Shown one piece after another: positions 6,703 to 14,858 of a stretch of DNA of 64,000 bases (positions are counted from its first letter, which is position 1; each line of letters begins with the position of its first letter). The stretch is from positions 4,895,241 to 4,959,240 of the forward strand of contig NZ_JAUSQZ010000001.1 of the NCBI RefSeq assembly GCF_030811555.1, written 5' to 3'. A model generated the notes under the pieces. The model was not told the origin of the DNA. It saw nothing but the letters and a program-made list of their open reading frames with translations, and did no database searches. The position numbers were made by a program, and so were the translations under genes. This DNA is from Kineosporia succinea. Its GTDB lineage: Bacteria; Actinomycetota; Actinomycetes; Actinomycetales; Kineosporiaceae.

Positions 6703-8433
6703 ATGAGAACGCGGCCGGTGATCCTGCATCTGGATCTCGACGCGTTCTTCTCCGCCGTCGAGCAACTGCACAAGCCGTCGCTGCGGGGCAAGCCGGTCAT
6801 CGTGGGTGGAACCGGCCGTCGCGGTGTGGTTTCCACCGCGTCCTACGAGGCCCGCAAGTTCGGGGTCGGCTCGGCGATGTCGATCGTCGAGGCGCGTCGC
6901 CGCTGCCCCAATGCCGCCTATCTCACACCCCGGTTCCAGGCCTACCGGGCGGCGTCCCGCCTGGTGATGGGGCATCTGGCCGAGTTGTCGCCGCTGGTCG
7001 AGCAGATGTCGGTCGACGAGGCCTACGTCGACCTGACGCCCACGATGCCCGACATCGACGTCGAGGGCGTCACCGAACTCGCACAGAGCGTGCGCCGCCG
7101 CATCCGCGAGACCACCGGGCTCACCGCGTCCGTCGGCGCGGGCACCAGCAAACTGATCGCCAAGATCGGCTCCGACCTCAACAAGCCCGACGGGCTCACC
7201 GTGGTCGCGCCCGGCACTGAGCGCGAGCTGCTGGCCTCGATGCCGGTGCGCAAGCTGCCCGGCATCGGCCCGGCCACGCAGGAGCGGCTGCACAAATACG
7301 GCATGCACACGGTCGGCGAGGTCGCGGCCGCCACCGAGAAAGAGATCATCGGCATCCTCGGTCAGGCCCAGGGCGCCGCCGTGCACCAGCACTCGCTGGG
7401 CATCGACAACCGTGAGCTCGAGCCCGACCGCGACGCCAAGTCCGTCTCCGCCGAAGAGACCTTCTCCACCGACCTGACCGACCGTCGCGAGCTGATGGCC
7501 CACGCCCGTCGCATGGCCGAGAAGGTCGTCGGCCGCATCACCAAAGACGGCCTGTGTGCCCGCACCATCACGATCAAGGTGCGCAGCTACGACTTCAGCA
7601 CGATCACCCGCTCGTTCACGCTCGACCAGCCCACCGACTCGCTGAACAAGATCATGGCCAGCATCCGTCACCTGCTCGACGCCGTCGACGTCAGCGACGG
7701 CGTGCGCCTGCTCGGCGTCGGCGTCGCCGGCCTCACCGACTTCGCCCAGACCGACCTGCTGGCCGACCTTCTCGCCGAACTGGGCGACGACCCCGACGAG
7801 CAGCTCCCCGGCGCGGTGACCGGGATGATCACGGCCGGGGCAGCGCCGGCACCTCAATCGGCCCTGACCACCATGGATCGGGACTCGGGCGATCAGACCC
7901 ACGATGCGACGCCGAGTGTGCCCGGTGCAGCGGCAAGGTCGACGGCCAAGTCGACGGCCAGGCCGGCGGCTGGGGCGATGGCCAGGCCGGTGCCCGCCGG
8001 TGCGGCCGGGGTGGTGCCGGGTGAGGTGGCCGGGGTGGTGCCGGGTGAGGCGGCCGTGTCGGTGGCCGAGGGCACGACGGGCGACGGCGTGCTGGTGCTG
8101 TCGCGGCTGGCGGACGTCGCGCCCGAGGTGTCGGGCGGCGCCGAAGAGGCCTACGGCAACAAGGGCTTCGGGTGGACGGCGGAGTTGCGTGAACCCCGCC
8201 CACCCGACCTGGGGGTGCCCGAGTGGCGGCCCGGTCAGGACATCGTGCACGCCGAGCGGGGAGCGGGCTGGGTGCAGGGCACCGGTCTGGGACGCGTGAC
8301 GGTTCGCTTCGAGGGTCCCCACACCGGTCCGGGCCCGATCAAGACCTTCCGGGTGGACGACCCCGACCTGGCCCCCGGCGAACCCCCCGTCTGGACCCAG
8401 CCGGCCCCCGATCCGGCCGACAGCCCCGCCTGA
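6703..8433 (+). CDS. dinB: DNA polymerase IV (Y-family) with actinobacterial C-terminal extension
   Basis: This 576-residue Y-family translesion polymerase starts at ATG 6703 (MRTRPVILHLDLDAFFSAVEQL). Catalytic motifs are HLDLDAFF near residue 8 and MSVDEAYVD near residue 105, followed by the helix-hairpin-helix KLPGIGPATQERL and the little finger (SVSAEETFSTDLTD...). The core is about 350 residues. It is followed by an alanine/glycine-rich linker with DNA-level repeats (about 7925-8060), then a conserved C-terminal block (WTAELREPRPPDLGVPEWRPGQDIVH..GWV.GTGLGRVTVRFE) seen in actinobacterial homologues. A TAGAAC sequence 7 bases before the ATG suggests a leaderless transcript. The role is error-prone bypass of DNA lesions. 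A frame extension upstream to 6658 is possible but lacks the conserved opening. Confidence 0.93.
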   Translation: MRTRPVILHLDLDAFFSAVEQLHKPSLRGKPVIVGGTGRRGVVSTASYEARKFGVGSAMSIVEARRRCPNAAYLTPRFQAYRAASRLVMGHLAELSPLVEQMSVDEAYVDLTPTMPDIDVEGVTELAQSVRRRIRETTGLTASVGAGTSKLIAKIGSDLNKPDGLTVVAPGTERELLASMPVRKLPGIGPATQERLHKYGMHTVGEVAAATEKEIIGILGQAQGAAVHQHSLGIDNRELEPDRDAKSVSAEETFSTDLTDRRELMAHARRMAEKVVGRITKDGLCARTITIKVRSYDFSTITRSFTLDQPTDSLNKIMASIRHLLDAVDVSDGVRLLGVGVAGLTDFAQTDLLADLLAELGDDPDEQLPGAVTGMITAGAAPAPQSALTTMDRDSGDQTHDATPSVPGAAARSTAKSTARPAAGAMARPVPAGAAGVVPGEVAGVVPGEAAVSVAEGTTGDGVLVLSRLADVAPEVSGGAEEAYGNKGFGWTAELREPRPPDLGVPEWRPGQDIVHAERGAGWVQGTGLGRVTVRFEGPHTGPGPIKTFRVDDPDLAPGEPPVWTQPAPDPADSPA

Positions 8434-8865
8434 TCGCTTCGCCTGCCCCAGGTGAGAGCTCGGCCTGCTCGCCTGCCCTGGGCTGGCTGCCTGCCTCGGC
8501 CTGGCCGCTTGCCCCGGCCCGGCCGCCTGCTCGGCCGGGTCTTGGCCGGTTGTGCTGGTTGCCCGGGTGTGTTCGGTGGGGCGTCTTGTGTCTGTGGCGC
8601 TGGATGTGGGCATCTGGGCGTGGTCGTGCTTGACGATTCTCGTTGCTGGTCTTGCTTTTTCGGTGCCCTGAGCGTTCGGGGACCTGTCGGGGGTGGTGGG
8701 CCGACGCGTCCCTCATTGTGGGGTGGTCGGGCGGCCAAGGGCGCTGCTTTCGATTATCGATAATCGAAAGCAGCGCACCCTTCGCCGCGGGCTCAGGACC
8801 GCTGGGGCCTGAGGGGTGCCGTGAGGTGGAAGCGAGCAGAGGGGGCAGAAGCGCGCAGAAGTGGG
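8434..8865. other. 432-bp convergent gap holding a palindromic repeat element
   Basis: The gap lies between the stops of dinB and the aldo/keto reductase. The first 200 bases are C/G-rich runs of GCCTGCC-like repeats without a credible ORF. At 8701-8722 there is a GACGCGTCCCTCATTGTGG stretch, a relative of hairpin arms found elsewhere in the window. It is followed by the 36-bp perfect palindrome annotated separately. No gene is seen. Confidence 0.6.
8741..8776. repeat. 36-bp perfect palindrome, copy 1 of a repeated element
   Basis: The palindrome is centred between 8758 and 8759 with no mismatch over 18 bp on each side. The core is TTCGATTATCGATAATCGAA, flanked by GCTGCTT on the left and AAGCAGC on the right. 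The same 30-bp core recurs at 19924-19967. It is markedly AT-rich for this genome. It could be a bidirectional terminator for the two convergent genes, a protein-binding site, or a dispersed extragenic palindrome. Confidence 0.85.
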
Positions 8866-9708
8866 TCAGAACTCCTCGTGCGTCGCCGGATCCTGGCCGC
8901 CGGAGCGCTCGCCGGTCGAGAGGGTGGCGATGCGGGCGACGTCGTCATCGGTGAGGTGGATGTCGAAGACGTCGAGGTTCTGGCGCAGGCGGTCGGGGTG
9001 CGAGGCCTTGGGGATCACGACGAGGCCCTGGTGCAGGTGCCACGCCAGCACCACCTGGACCGCGGAACACCCGTGCGTGGAGGCGATCTCGTCGAGGACC
9101 GGGGACTTCAGCAGGTCGTTCGCGTTGGCCAGCGGCGACCACGACTCGGTGACGATGCCGCGGCGGGTGTTCTCGGCGATCAGCTCGCGGTTGGGGAACT
9201 GCGGGTGGATCTCGATCTGGTTCACCACCGGCACGGTCGTGGTCTCGGCGGCGAGGCGGTCGAGGTGCTCGGGCAGGAAGTTCGAGACCCCGATGGCCCG
9301 GACCTTGCCGAGCGCCACGGCCTCCTCCATCGCCCGCCAGGAATCGACGTAACGGTCGAGGCGGGGCAGCGGCCAGTGGATGAGGTACAGGTCGACGTAG
9401 TCCAGGCCGAGACGCTCGAGGCTGCTGTCGAGGGCCTGCAGCGTCGAGCCGTAGCCCTGCTCGGAGCCCCGCAGTTTGGTGGTCACGAAGAGCTCGTCGC
9501 GGGGGATCCCGGCATCGGCGATGCCCTGCCCGACGCCGACCTCGTTCTCGTACTTGGCCGCGGTGTCGATGAGCCGGTAGCCGAGGCCGATCGCGTCGGC
9601 CACGTTGCGCCGGGTGGTCGCGTCGTCGTTGCGCGCGGTGCCGAGCCCCAGCTGCGGGATCTCCTGGCCGGAGCGGAGCTTCACGGTGGGGACGGAAACG
9701 GCGTTCAT
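8866..9708 (-). CDS. aldo/keto reductase
   Basis: This 280-residue, full-length aldo/keto reductase is a (beta/alpha)8 NADPH-dependent enzyme that reduces aldehydes and ketones. The catalytic tetrad is visible: Asp48 and Tyr53 (LIDTAAKYENE), Lys78 (FVTTKLRG) and His111 (LYLIHWP). GVSNF near residue 140 and a C-terminal cofactor region (VVIPKASHPDRLRQN) are typical of the 2,5-diketo-D-gluconate reductase / AKR5 group. The start is ATG 9708 (MNAVSVPTVKLRSGQEIPQLGLGT). It is divergent from the CHAT gene across a 109-bp gap, and there is no other sign that it belongs with that gene. The substrate cannot be told from sequence. Confidence 0.92.
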   Translation of the reverse strand: MNAVSVPTVKLRSGQEIPQLGLGTARNDDATTRRNVADAIGLGYRLIDTAAKYENEVGVGQGIADAGIPRDELFVTTKLRGSEQGYGSTLQALDSSLERLGLDYVDLYLIHWPLPRLDRYVDSWRAMEEAVALGKVRAIGVSNFLPEHLDRLAAETTTVPVVNQIEIHPQFPNRELIAENTRRGIVTESWSPLANANDLLKSPVLDEIASTHGCSAVQVVLAWHLHQGLVVIPKASHPDRLRQNLDVFDIHLTDDDVARIATLSTGERSGGQDPATHEEF

Positions 9709-9817
9709 CAGGCAACTCCTCCTTGCGGACGTTCAGCTCGTCCCACCCTGGCACTGATCGGACCACTTCGCGCGTCAACCTAATTGCGCGTTTTCCTCCG
9801 TTTGTGATCAGCTGTCC

Positions 9818-12769
9818 GTGGACAAGATGGGGGACTTGCCGATGCTGAGCCGTGCCGAGGCCGTGGAGCTTCTCGACGTCGCTTCGACCGCGACCGCCGA
9901 GACCCGATTGCGCCTGCTCGTGCGTCTTCTGGGGGAACTGCCGCCCACACTCTGGCCGGATTTCGGCCGTCGCGCGCTGGGGGTGGCGCAGGTGCCGCCG
10001 GGCACCGCGCACCGGGGGCAGTTCATCGAGCTCATCGCGCGCATGCCGGTGCTGCAGAAATACACGGTGCTGTTCGAACTGGCGCGCGACACCACGGATC
10101 CCGACGATTCCACGGTCATGCGGGTGCTGCTGTCCAGCCTCACGCGTGACGGGTTCCCGCCGCCGGTGCAGTTGTTCCGGATCCGGGGTGCTGGTGGACG
10201 CGCGGTGGAACCCTGGGTGGCGATCGACTTCGGCGACCGTCCGGGGGCGGCGGGTGGAAGCGGTCGCCCGTCCGGAGCGGAGCGGCGGTGGGAGCGCGTC
10301 GACGACGCGCGGTCGCTGAGGGGCGTACCTCGGGGCAGTGGGTCAGGGGTGGGTGGGGCGCAGCCGGGTGGGGCGCAGTCGGGTGGGGCACGGGGTCTGG
10401 GGACGCCCGGTGAGACCTCCGGGGCGGACGAACCGGGAGAGACGCGGTCGCCGGACGCGGTGCGCGGGGCGCCGACCCCGGGCAGGGGGTCCGTTCCCGG
10501 GGCGCCGGGTCGGCTTCGAGGTGGGCCGGCTACGGGTCGGCCGTCGGCGGAGGGCGACCGTTCCCGGCCGGTCCCGAAGCGTCCGGCGGAGCCGGTGTAC
10601 CCACGGCTCGACGCGCCGGACCGGGAGGCGCCCGGCGTTCCGTTCAGCGTGACGGTGGGGCTGCGGCCGGACCAGGACACGGCACTGGTCGGCCCCCGGA
10701 CCGTGAAGGTGCCGCGGGATCTGGAGGTCGTCGAGCTGCAGGTGGCGTTCCAGTTCGATCCGCACGCGTTCGTGCTGCTGCCCGAGGTCGAGCGCGACGC
10801 TCCGGTGCCGGACGAGGAACAGCCGGGCGTCTACACGCTGCGCCGCACACCGGGCGATCCGTGGCCCTCGGTGCGGGTCAAGTTCGTGGGCCTGGCCTGG
10901 CCCGGGCTGCGGTCGGTGCGGCGCATCGACGTCAGCTTCGTGCGCGAGGGGACGCTCATCGGGTTCGCGTCGCGGGCGGTCGTCATCGCGGCCGAGGGGC
11001 AGACGCTCAGCGTGGTGCGGGACGTCGGGCCGGGTGCGGGTGCGGACGGTCTGGGCGGCACTACGGCTTTGGCTGACACGGACGGTTCGGGCGGCGCCGC
11101 GGGTTCGGGAGACGGCGCGGGTTCGGGTGACGCGGGTGGCTCAGCCCGCGCACAGGGGACGGGTGCCGCCGAGGTCGGGTTGCCGGTGGGGGAGATCCGG
11201 CTACCTCACGAGGAGTCGGGTGCGCCGGATACGGGGGCACAGATGCTTCATCGGTCCCGCACCGGACTGCACCGGGGGACGAGCCGGCATCAGGCCGGAG
11301 GCCGGCCGGATGTTTCCGAACGTCCGTGGCTCTCCGGGCCGGCGGGGCTTGCCGACGACCGGGCGGGGCTGGGCGGCGACGGGCTTCGCGTTCCCTCGGC
11401 CGGGCACCGTGAGGGGGAGGCAGCGACGCGTCCGTACGCGGTGATGCCACCGTGGGCACCCGGGAACCTGGCGCGGGCGACGGAGGTGACCGACGCGTCC
11501 CCCGATGCCGGGTCACCGCTCGAGAAGATGAGCGGCAGCATCGATCTGGCGCCGCTGCTCGACCATGAGCGCCCTGACCTGGTGGTCGTGGTGAGGCGGG
11601 GCGCCGACCGCGACGGCACGAGGCTCGTCTACACCGCGTACAGCCATCACCGCGACGTCACCGACCAGACCGAGCCCCGCGCCGGCGTCGTCGTCGGTGA
11701 GGGCGGCACCGGCACCACGCCGCACGAGCTGGGGGCGCAGGCCCGTCACAAGGTCGCGACCACGGCCGGGCAGCTCGATCTGTACGCCTGGCTGCAGGGG
11801 CTCGGAAACCGGATCTACCGCTCGCTGCCCGAACCGATCCGGCGGGCCCTGCACCAGGCCGCGGCCCGGGGAACGGCCGAGAATCCCGCGACCGTGCTGA
11901 TTCTCAGCGACGAGCCGCACGTTCCGTGGGAACTCGCCGCCGGGCCGAAACGATGGGGCGAGCACGAGGAGTCGGTGTTCCTCGGTGGGCACGTCGCGAT
12001 CAGCCGCTGGCTGGTCAGTGACGTGGTGCCGCCCTCGCCGCGTCCCTCGGCCCGGCTCGAGGTCAGGGCCACCGCCGTCGTGACCGCCCACTACGAGGGG
12101 CTTCTCGGCGCCGACACACTTCCGCACGCCGAGCTGGAGGCTGCCCGTCTGATCACGGCGCTGGAGCCGTCGGTGGTGGCGGTGCGGCCGCTGTTCACCG
12201 ACGTGCTCGACCTGATCGGCGGGCGGCCGGGCGTCGACCTGATGCACTTCGCGCTGCACGGGCGCTTCGACCCGCTCGGCGCGGCGGGCGGCCTGCTGCT
12301 CCTGCCCGAGGAGACCGGACCCACTCCGGACGTGCTGCACGAGAACCACATCCGCGGGCGGCGGCTGCCCGCGTCCCCGTTCGTGTACCTCAACGCCTGC
12401 CAGATCGGCGCGGGCGACAACCGCATGATCGGCGACTACGGCGGCATGGCCGCCGCCTTCCTCGAGGCGGGCGCCGGAGCCGTGGTGGCACCGATCTGGA
12501 ACATCGACGACCGCACCGCCTCCGGCCTGGCCGAGGAGTTCTACCGGCGCTGCCTCGGCATCGCCTTCCCCGAGGCCCCGGCGAGCCGGGAACTCCTCAC
12601 CGTCGCGGAGTTCCTGCGGCGGGTGCGGGCCCGCTACACCGAGCGGGCCGTGCGGCGCGAGACCCCGGGCATCGACGCCACGCTGGTCTCGTTCCAGCTG
12701 TTCGGGCACCCCCGTCTGCGCCTGGTGCACGCACCCGGCAACGGCGTCAGCTCCAGGAAAGGGCAGTGA
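9818..12769 (+). CDS. CHAT-domain (caspase-like) protease with N-terminal helical and beta-sandwich domains
   Basis: The protein has about 983 residues. Residues 1-110 form a leucine-rich helical domain. Residues 140-260 are low-complexity Gly/Pro/Arg. Residues about 265-400 look like a beta-rich domain (VSFVREGTLIGFASRAVVI). A second disordered stretch runs to about 560, followed by a C-terminal CHAT caspase-fold domain. The dyad is His814 (MHFALHG) and Cys861 (YLNACQIG); WNIDDRTA and FQLFGHPRLRLVH fit the end of the fold. CHAT enzymes are cysteine proteases, often effectors in signalling or defence. The start is uncertain: GTG 9818, ATG 9827 (MGDLPMLSRAE) or ATG 9842. The stop overlaps the start of the next gene, so the two are translationally coupled. 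The N-terminal helical domain may be an adaptor; that is inference. Confidence 0.85.
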   Translation: MDKMGDLPMLSRAEAVELLDVASTATAETRLRLLVRLLGELPPTLWPDFGRRALGVAQVPPGTAHRGQFIELIARMPVLQKYTVLFELARDTTDPDDSTVMRVLLSSLTRDGFPPPVQLFRIRGAGGRAVEPWVAIDFGDRPGAAGGSGRPSGAERRWERVDDARSLRGVPRGSGSGVGGAQPGGAQSGGARGLGTPGETSGADEPGETRSPDAVRGAPTPGRGSVPGAPGRLRGGPATGRPSAEGDRSRPVPKRPAEPVYPRLDAPDREAPGVPFSVTVGLRPDQDTALVGPRTVKVPRDLEVVELQVAFQFDPHAFVLLPEVERDAPVPDEEQPGVYTLRRTPGDPWPSVRVKFVGLAWPGLRSVRRIDVSFVREGTLIGFASRAVVIAAEGQTLSVVRDVGPGAGADGLGGTTALADTDGSGGAAGSGDGAGSGDAGGSARAQGTGAAEVGLPVGEIRLPHEESGAPDTGAQMLHRSRTGLHRGTSRHQAGGRPDVSERPWLSGPAGLADDRAGLGGDGLRVPSAGHREGEAATRPYAVMPPWAPGNLARATEVTDASPDAGSPLEKMSGSIDLAPLLDHERPDLVVVVRRGADRDGTRLVYTAYSHHRDVTDQTEPRAGVVVGEGGTGTTPHELGAQARHKVATTAGQLDLYAWLQGLGNRIYRSLPEPIRRALHQAAARGTAENPATVLILSDEPHVPWELAAGPKRWGEHEESVFLGGHVAISRWLVSDVVPPSPRPSARLEVRATAVVTAHYEGLLGADTLPHAELEAARLITALEPSVVAVRPLFTDVLDLIGGRPGVDLMHFALHGRFDPLGAAGGLLLLPEETGPTPDVLHENHIRGRRLPASPFVYLNACQIGAGDNRMIGDYGGMAAAFLEAGAGAVVAPIWNIDDRTASGLAEEFYRRCLGIAFPEAPASRELLTVAEFLRRVRARYTERAVRRETPGIDATLVSFQLFGHPRLRLVHAPGNGVSSRKGQ

Positions 12770-14217
12770 TGGCACAGCCTCTCAACCCCGACGGCACCCC
12801 GGTCACGCTCGACGGCGTGGTGCTGAGCACCCCCGGTCTGAGCGGCCAGGCCGAGGTTCTGCCCGCCGGAGGCCCCGGACTGCGCGCCCGCGAGGGCAGC
12901 GCCGACGAGCTGACCCGGGCCGTGGCCTCGGCCGGGTTCATGGAGCAGCTCACCGTCGAGATCAGTGGCCACACCGAGGTCGGCCTGGTCGCCGGGGCCC
13001 GCGCCGGCGCCGCGCCGGACATCACCCTGTCGGTCCCCAGCCCGGGCCGCTCGTTCGCCCAGGTCCTGCTCTACACCGCCGAGGACGGCAGCCAGTCGTG
13101 GCACCTGCCGGCCGAACCCCAGGGTCCCGACGACGCCCGGCCCCTGACGTACTCGATCCCGCGCGCCGTCGTGGCCACCCCGTCCGAACCCGGCTACCGC
13201 GGGCTGGTCTGGACGATCGGCCGGAAACTGCTCAAGGTCCTGGCCTTTCCGCTGCTCGAGCGGGGCACCGCGATCGTGGCCGAGCAGCTGGCCACCCGCT
13301 GGGAGGCCGGGCACCGGCCGTACCTGCTGCGCGCCTTCACCCCTGACGACTACACCGACCCGGAGGGCCGCGGCCTCGACGCCGAAGACTGGGCCCAGCT
13401 CTCCCAGGGGCCGGCACTGCTCTTCCTGCACGGCACCTTCAGCCGGTCCGACCTGGCCTTCCGCGCCCTGCCCCGCGCCACGTTCAGCCAGCTCCACGAC
13501 CTCTACCAGGGCCGCGTGCTGGCGTTCGACCATCCCACCCTGTCGGCCGACCCCTCCGCGAACGCCCGTGAGTTCCTCTCCCGGCTGCCCGCGACCGCCA
13601 CCCTGAACCTCGACGTGATCGCCCACAGCCGGGGAGGTCTCGTCGGGCGCGAGATCGCCGCCACCCTCCAGCACAACATCGGGGTGCGCCGCCTGGTCAT
13701 GGTCGCCACCCCGAACGCCGGCACGGTTCTGGCCGACGCCAAGCACTGGGGCGCCTACGTCGACCGGATGACGAACCTGCTGCAGTTCGTGCCCGGCAAC
13801 CCGGTCACCGACACCCTCGACGCGGTGCTGACCGTGCTCAAGCACCTGGCCCTCGGCGCGGTGAAGGGCCTCGACGGGCTGACCTCGATGGACCCGGCCG
13901 GTGAGTACCTGGCCCGGGGGCTCAACCTGAAAACCGTCAGCGCCGGAACCACACTCCACGCGGTGGCCTCCGACTACGACCCGCCCGAGCACTCGCCGCT
14001 GCGGCGGGTGAGCCGCAACGGCGTCACCGATCTGGTGTTCGGCTCCGAAGGCAACGATCTCGTCGTGCCGACCCGGGGCGTCCACCATCTCGCCGACGTG
14101 CCCGGGTTCCCCGTCGCCGGCCCGCTGCTGCTCGAGCCGCACGCCGGGGTCGAGCACACCCGCTACTTCGACGACCCGGCGGTGGGCGAGAGGCTGCTGA
14201 GCTGGTTGCGGGCATGA
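12769..14217 (+). CDS. lipase-like alpha/beta hydrolase coupled to the CHAT protease
   Basis: The protein has 482 residues from ATG 12769 (MAQPLNPDG), preceded by AGGAAAGGG; a GTG at 12766 is an alternative. Residues 1-140 are a beta-rich domain with a caspase- or pepsin-like absence of hydrolase motifs. Residues 140-205 are a hydrophobic/amphipathic connector (GLVWTIGRKLLKVLAFPLLERGTAI, broken by charges). The hydrolase domain then has an oxyanion block LLFLHGTFS, the nucleophile elbow AHSRGG with Ser287, and a late acid/histidine region (GSEGNDLVVPTRGVHH). Lipases, esterases and PGAP1-like hydrolases share these. There is no signal peptide. The start overlaps the CHAT stop by one base, so both act together; cleavage of this hydrolase by the CHAT protease, or a shared lipid-directed effector role, is inference. 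Confidence 0.82.
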   Translation: MAQPLNPDGTPVTLDGVVLSTPGLSGQAEVLPAGGPGLRAREGSADELTRAVASAGFMEQLTVEISGHTEVGLVAGARAGAAPDITLSVPSPGRSFAQVLLYTAEDGSQSWHLPAEPQGPDDARPLTYSIPRAVVATPSEPGYRGLVWTIGRKLLKVLAFPLLERGTAIVAEQLATRWEAGHRPYLLRAFTPDDYTDPEGRGLDAEDWAQLSQGPALLFLHGTFSRSDLAFRALPRATFSQLHDLYQGRVLAFDHPTLSADPSANAREFLSRLPATATLNLDVIAHSRGGLVGREIAATLQHNIGVRRLVMVATPNAGTVLADAKHWGAYVDRMTNLLQFVPGNPVTDTLDAVLTVLKHLALGAVKGLDGLTSMDPAGEYLARGLNLKTVSAGTTLHAVASDYDPPEHSPLRRVSRNGVTDLVFGSEGNDLVVPTRGVHHLADVPGFPVAGPLLLEPHAGVEHTRYFDDPAVGERLLSWLRA

Positions 14218-14236
14218 TCGCGCTGACCAGTAGATT
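14206..14236 (+). promoter_or_regulatory. candidate promoter for a leaderless phosphoribosyltransferase transcript
   Basis: TTGCGG at 14206-14211 and TAGATT at 14231-14236 have a 19-base spacer. The ATG lies 6 bases after the -10, which would place the transcription start on or next to the start codon. The -35 lies inside the end of the hydrolase gene. A prediction from sequence only. Confidence 0.4.
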
Positions 14237-14242
14237 GGCGGG

Positions 14243-14764
14243 ATGAGCACCCCGGAACGCGAGATCCTCACCTGGGACCTGTTCGGCGAGGCGAGCCGAG
14301 ACCTGGCCCGCGCCGTCGCCGACAGTGGATTCCAGCCCGACATGGTCATCGCGGTCGCCCGCGGTGGCCTGCTGCCGGCGGGAGCCATCTCGTACGCGCT
14401 GGGCGTGAAGGCCGCGGGCACCCTGAACGTCGAGTTCTACAGCGACGTCGAGGAGACCCTGCCCGACCCGGTGCTGCTGGAGCCGCTGCTCGACACCGAC
14501 GCGATCGTGGGCAAGAACCTGCTCGTCGTCGACGACGTGGCCGACTCCGGCCGCACCCTGCACCTGGTGCTCGAGCTGCTGCGGCACCACCAGCCGACGG
14601 CCGTGCGCTCGGCCGTGCTCTACACCAAGCCGCGCACGATCGTTCAGCCCGACTTCTCCTGGCGCGAGACCGACAAGTGGATCAACTTCCCCTGGTCGAC
14701 GCAGCCGCCCGTGGTGGCCGGTGCGAGCAGTGGTGACGACGGGGAAGCAGCGGCTGTCGTCTGA
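14243..14764 (+). CDS. phosphoribosyltransferase (xanthine/hypoxanthine type)
   Basis: This 173-residue type I phosphoribosyltransferase carries the PRPP-binding loop NLLVVDDVADSGRTL near residue 92 and the pyrophosphate-side loop VAVARGGLLPAG near residue 35. The C-terminal KWINFPWS resembles the hood of xanthine and hypoxanthine phosphoribosyltransferases, which salvage purine bases with PRPP. It starts at ATG 14243, 25 bases after the hydrolase stop, but a promoter-like pair ends 6 bases before the ATG, so it is probably transcribed separately as a leaderless mRNA. The C-terminus is a short acidic tail. Base specificity cannot be settled. Confidence 0.87.
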   Translation: MSTPEREILTWDLFGEASRDLARAVADSGFQPDMVIAVARGGLLPAGAISYALGVKAAGTLNVEFYSDVEETLPDPVLLEPLLDTDAIVGKNLLVVDDVADSGRTLHLVLELLRHHQPTAVRSAVLYTKPRTIVQPDFSWRETDKWINFPWSTQPPVVAGASSGDDGEAAAVV

Positions 14765-14858
14765 AAAGGGGGCTGCCTCCCGATGTCGGGTCGGGTCTTC
14801 GGGGGAGGCCCGCCCGTGTCGCCGAAATCACGCCGTGATCCTCTGATCTCATAGGGTC

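Noticed and set aside
8741-8776. chromosome dimer resolution (dif) site
   Set aside because: The site is fully palindromic and repeated in the window; dif is a single, imperfect 28-bp site.
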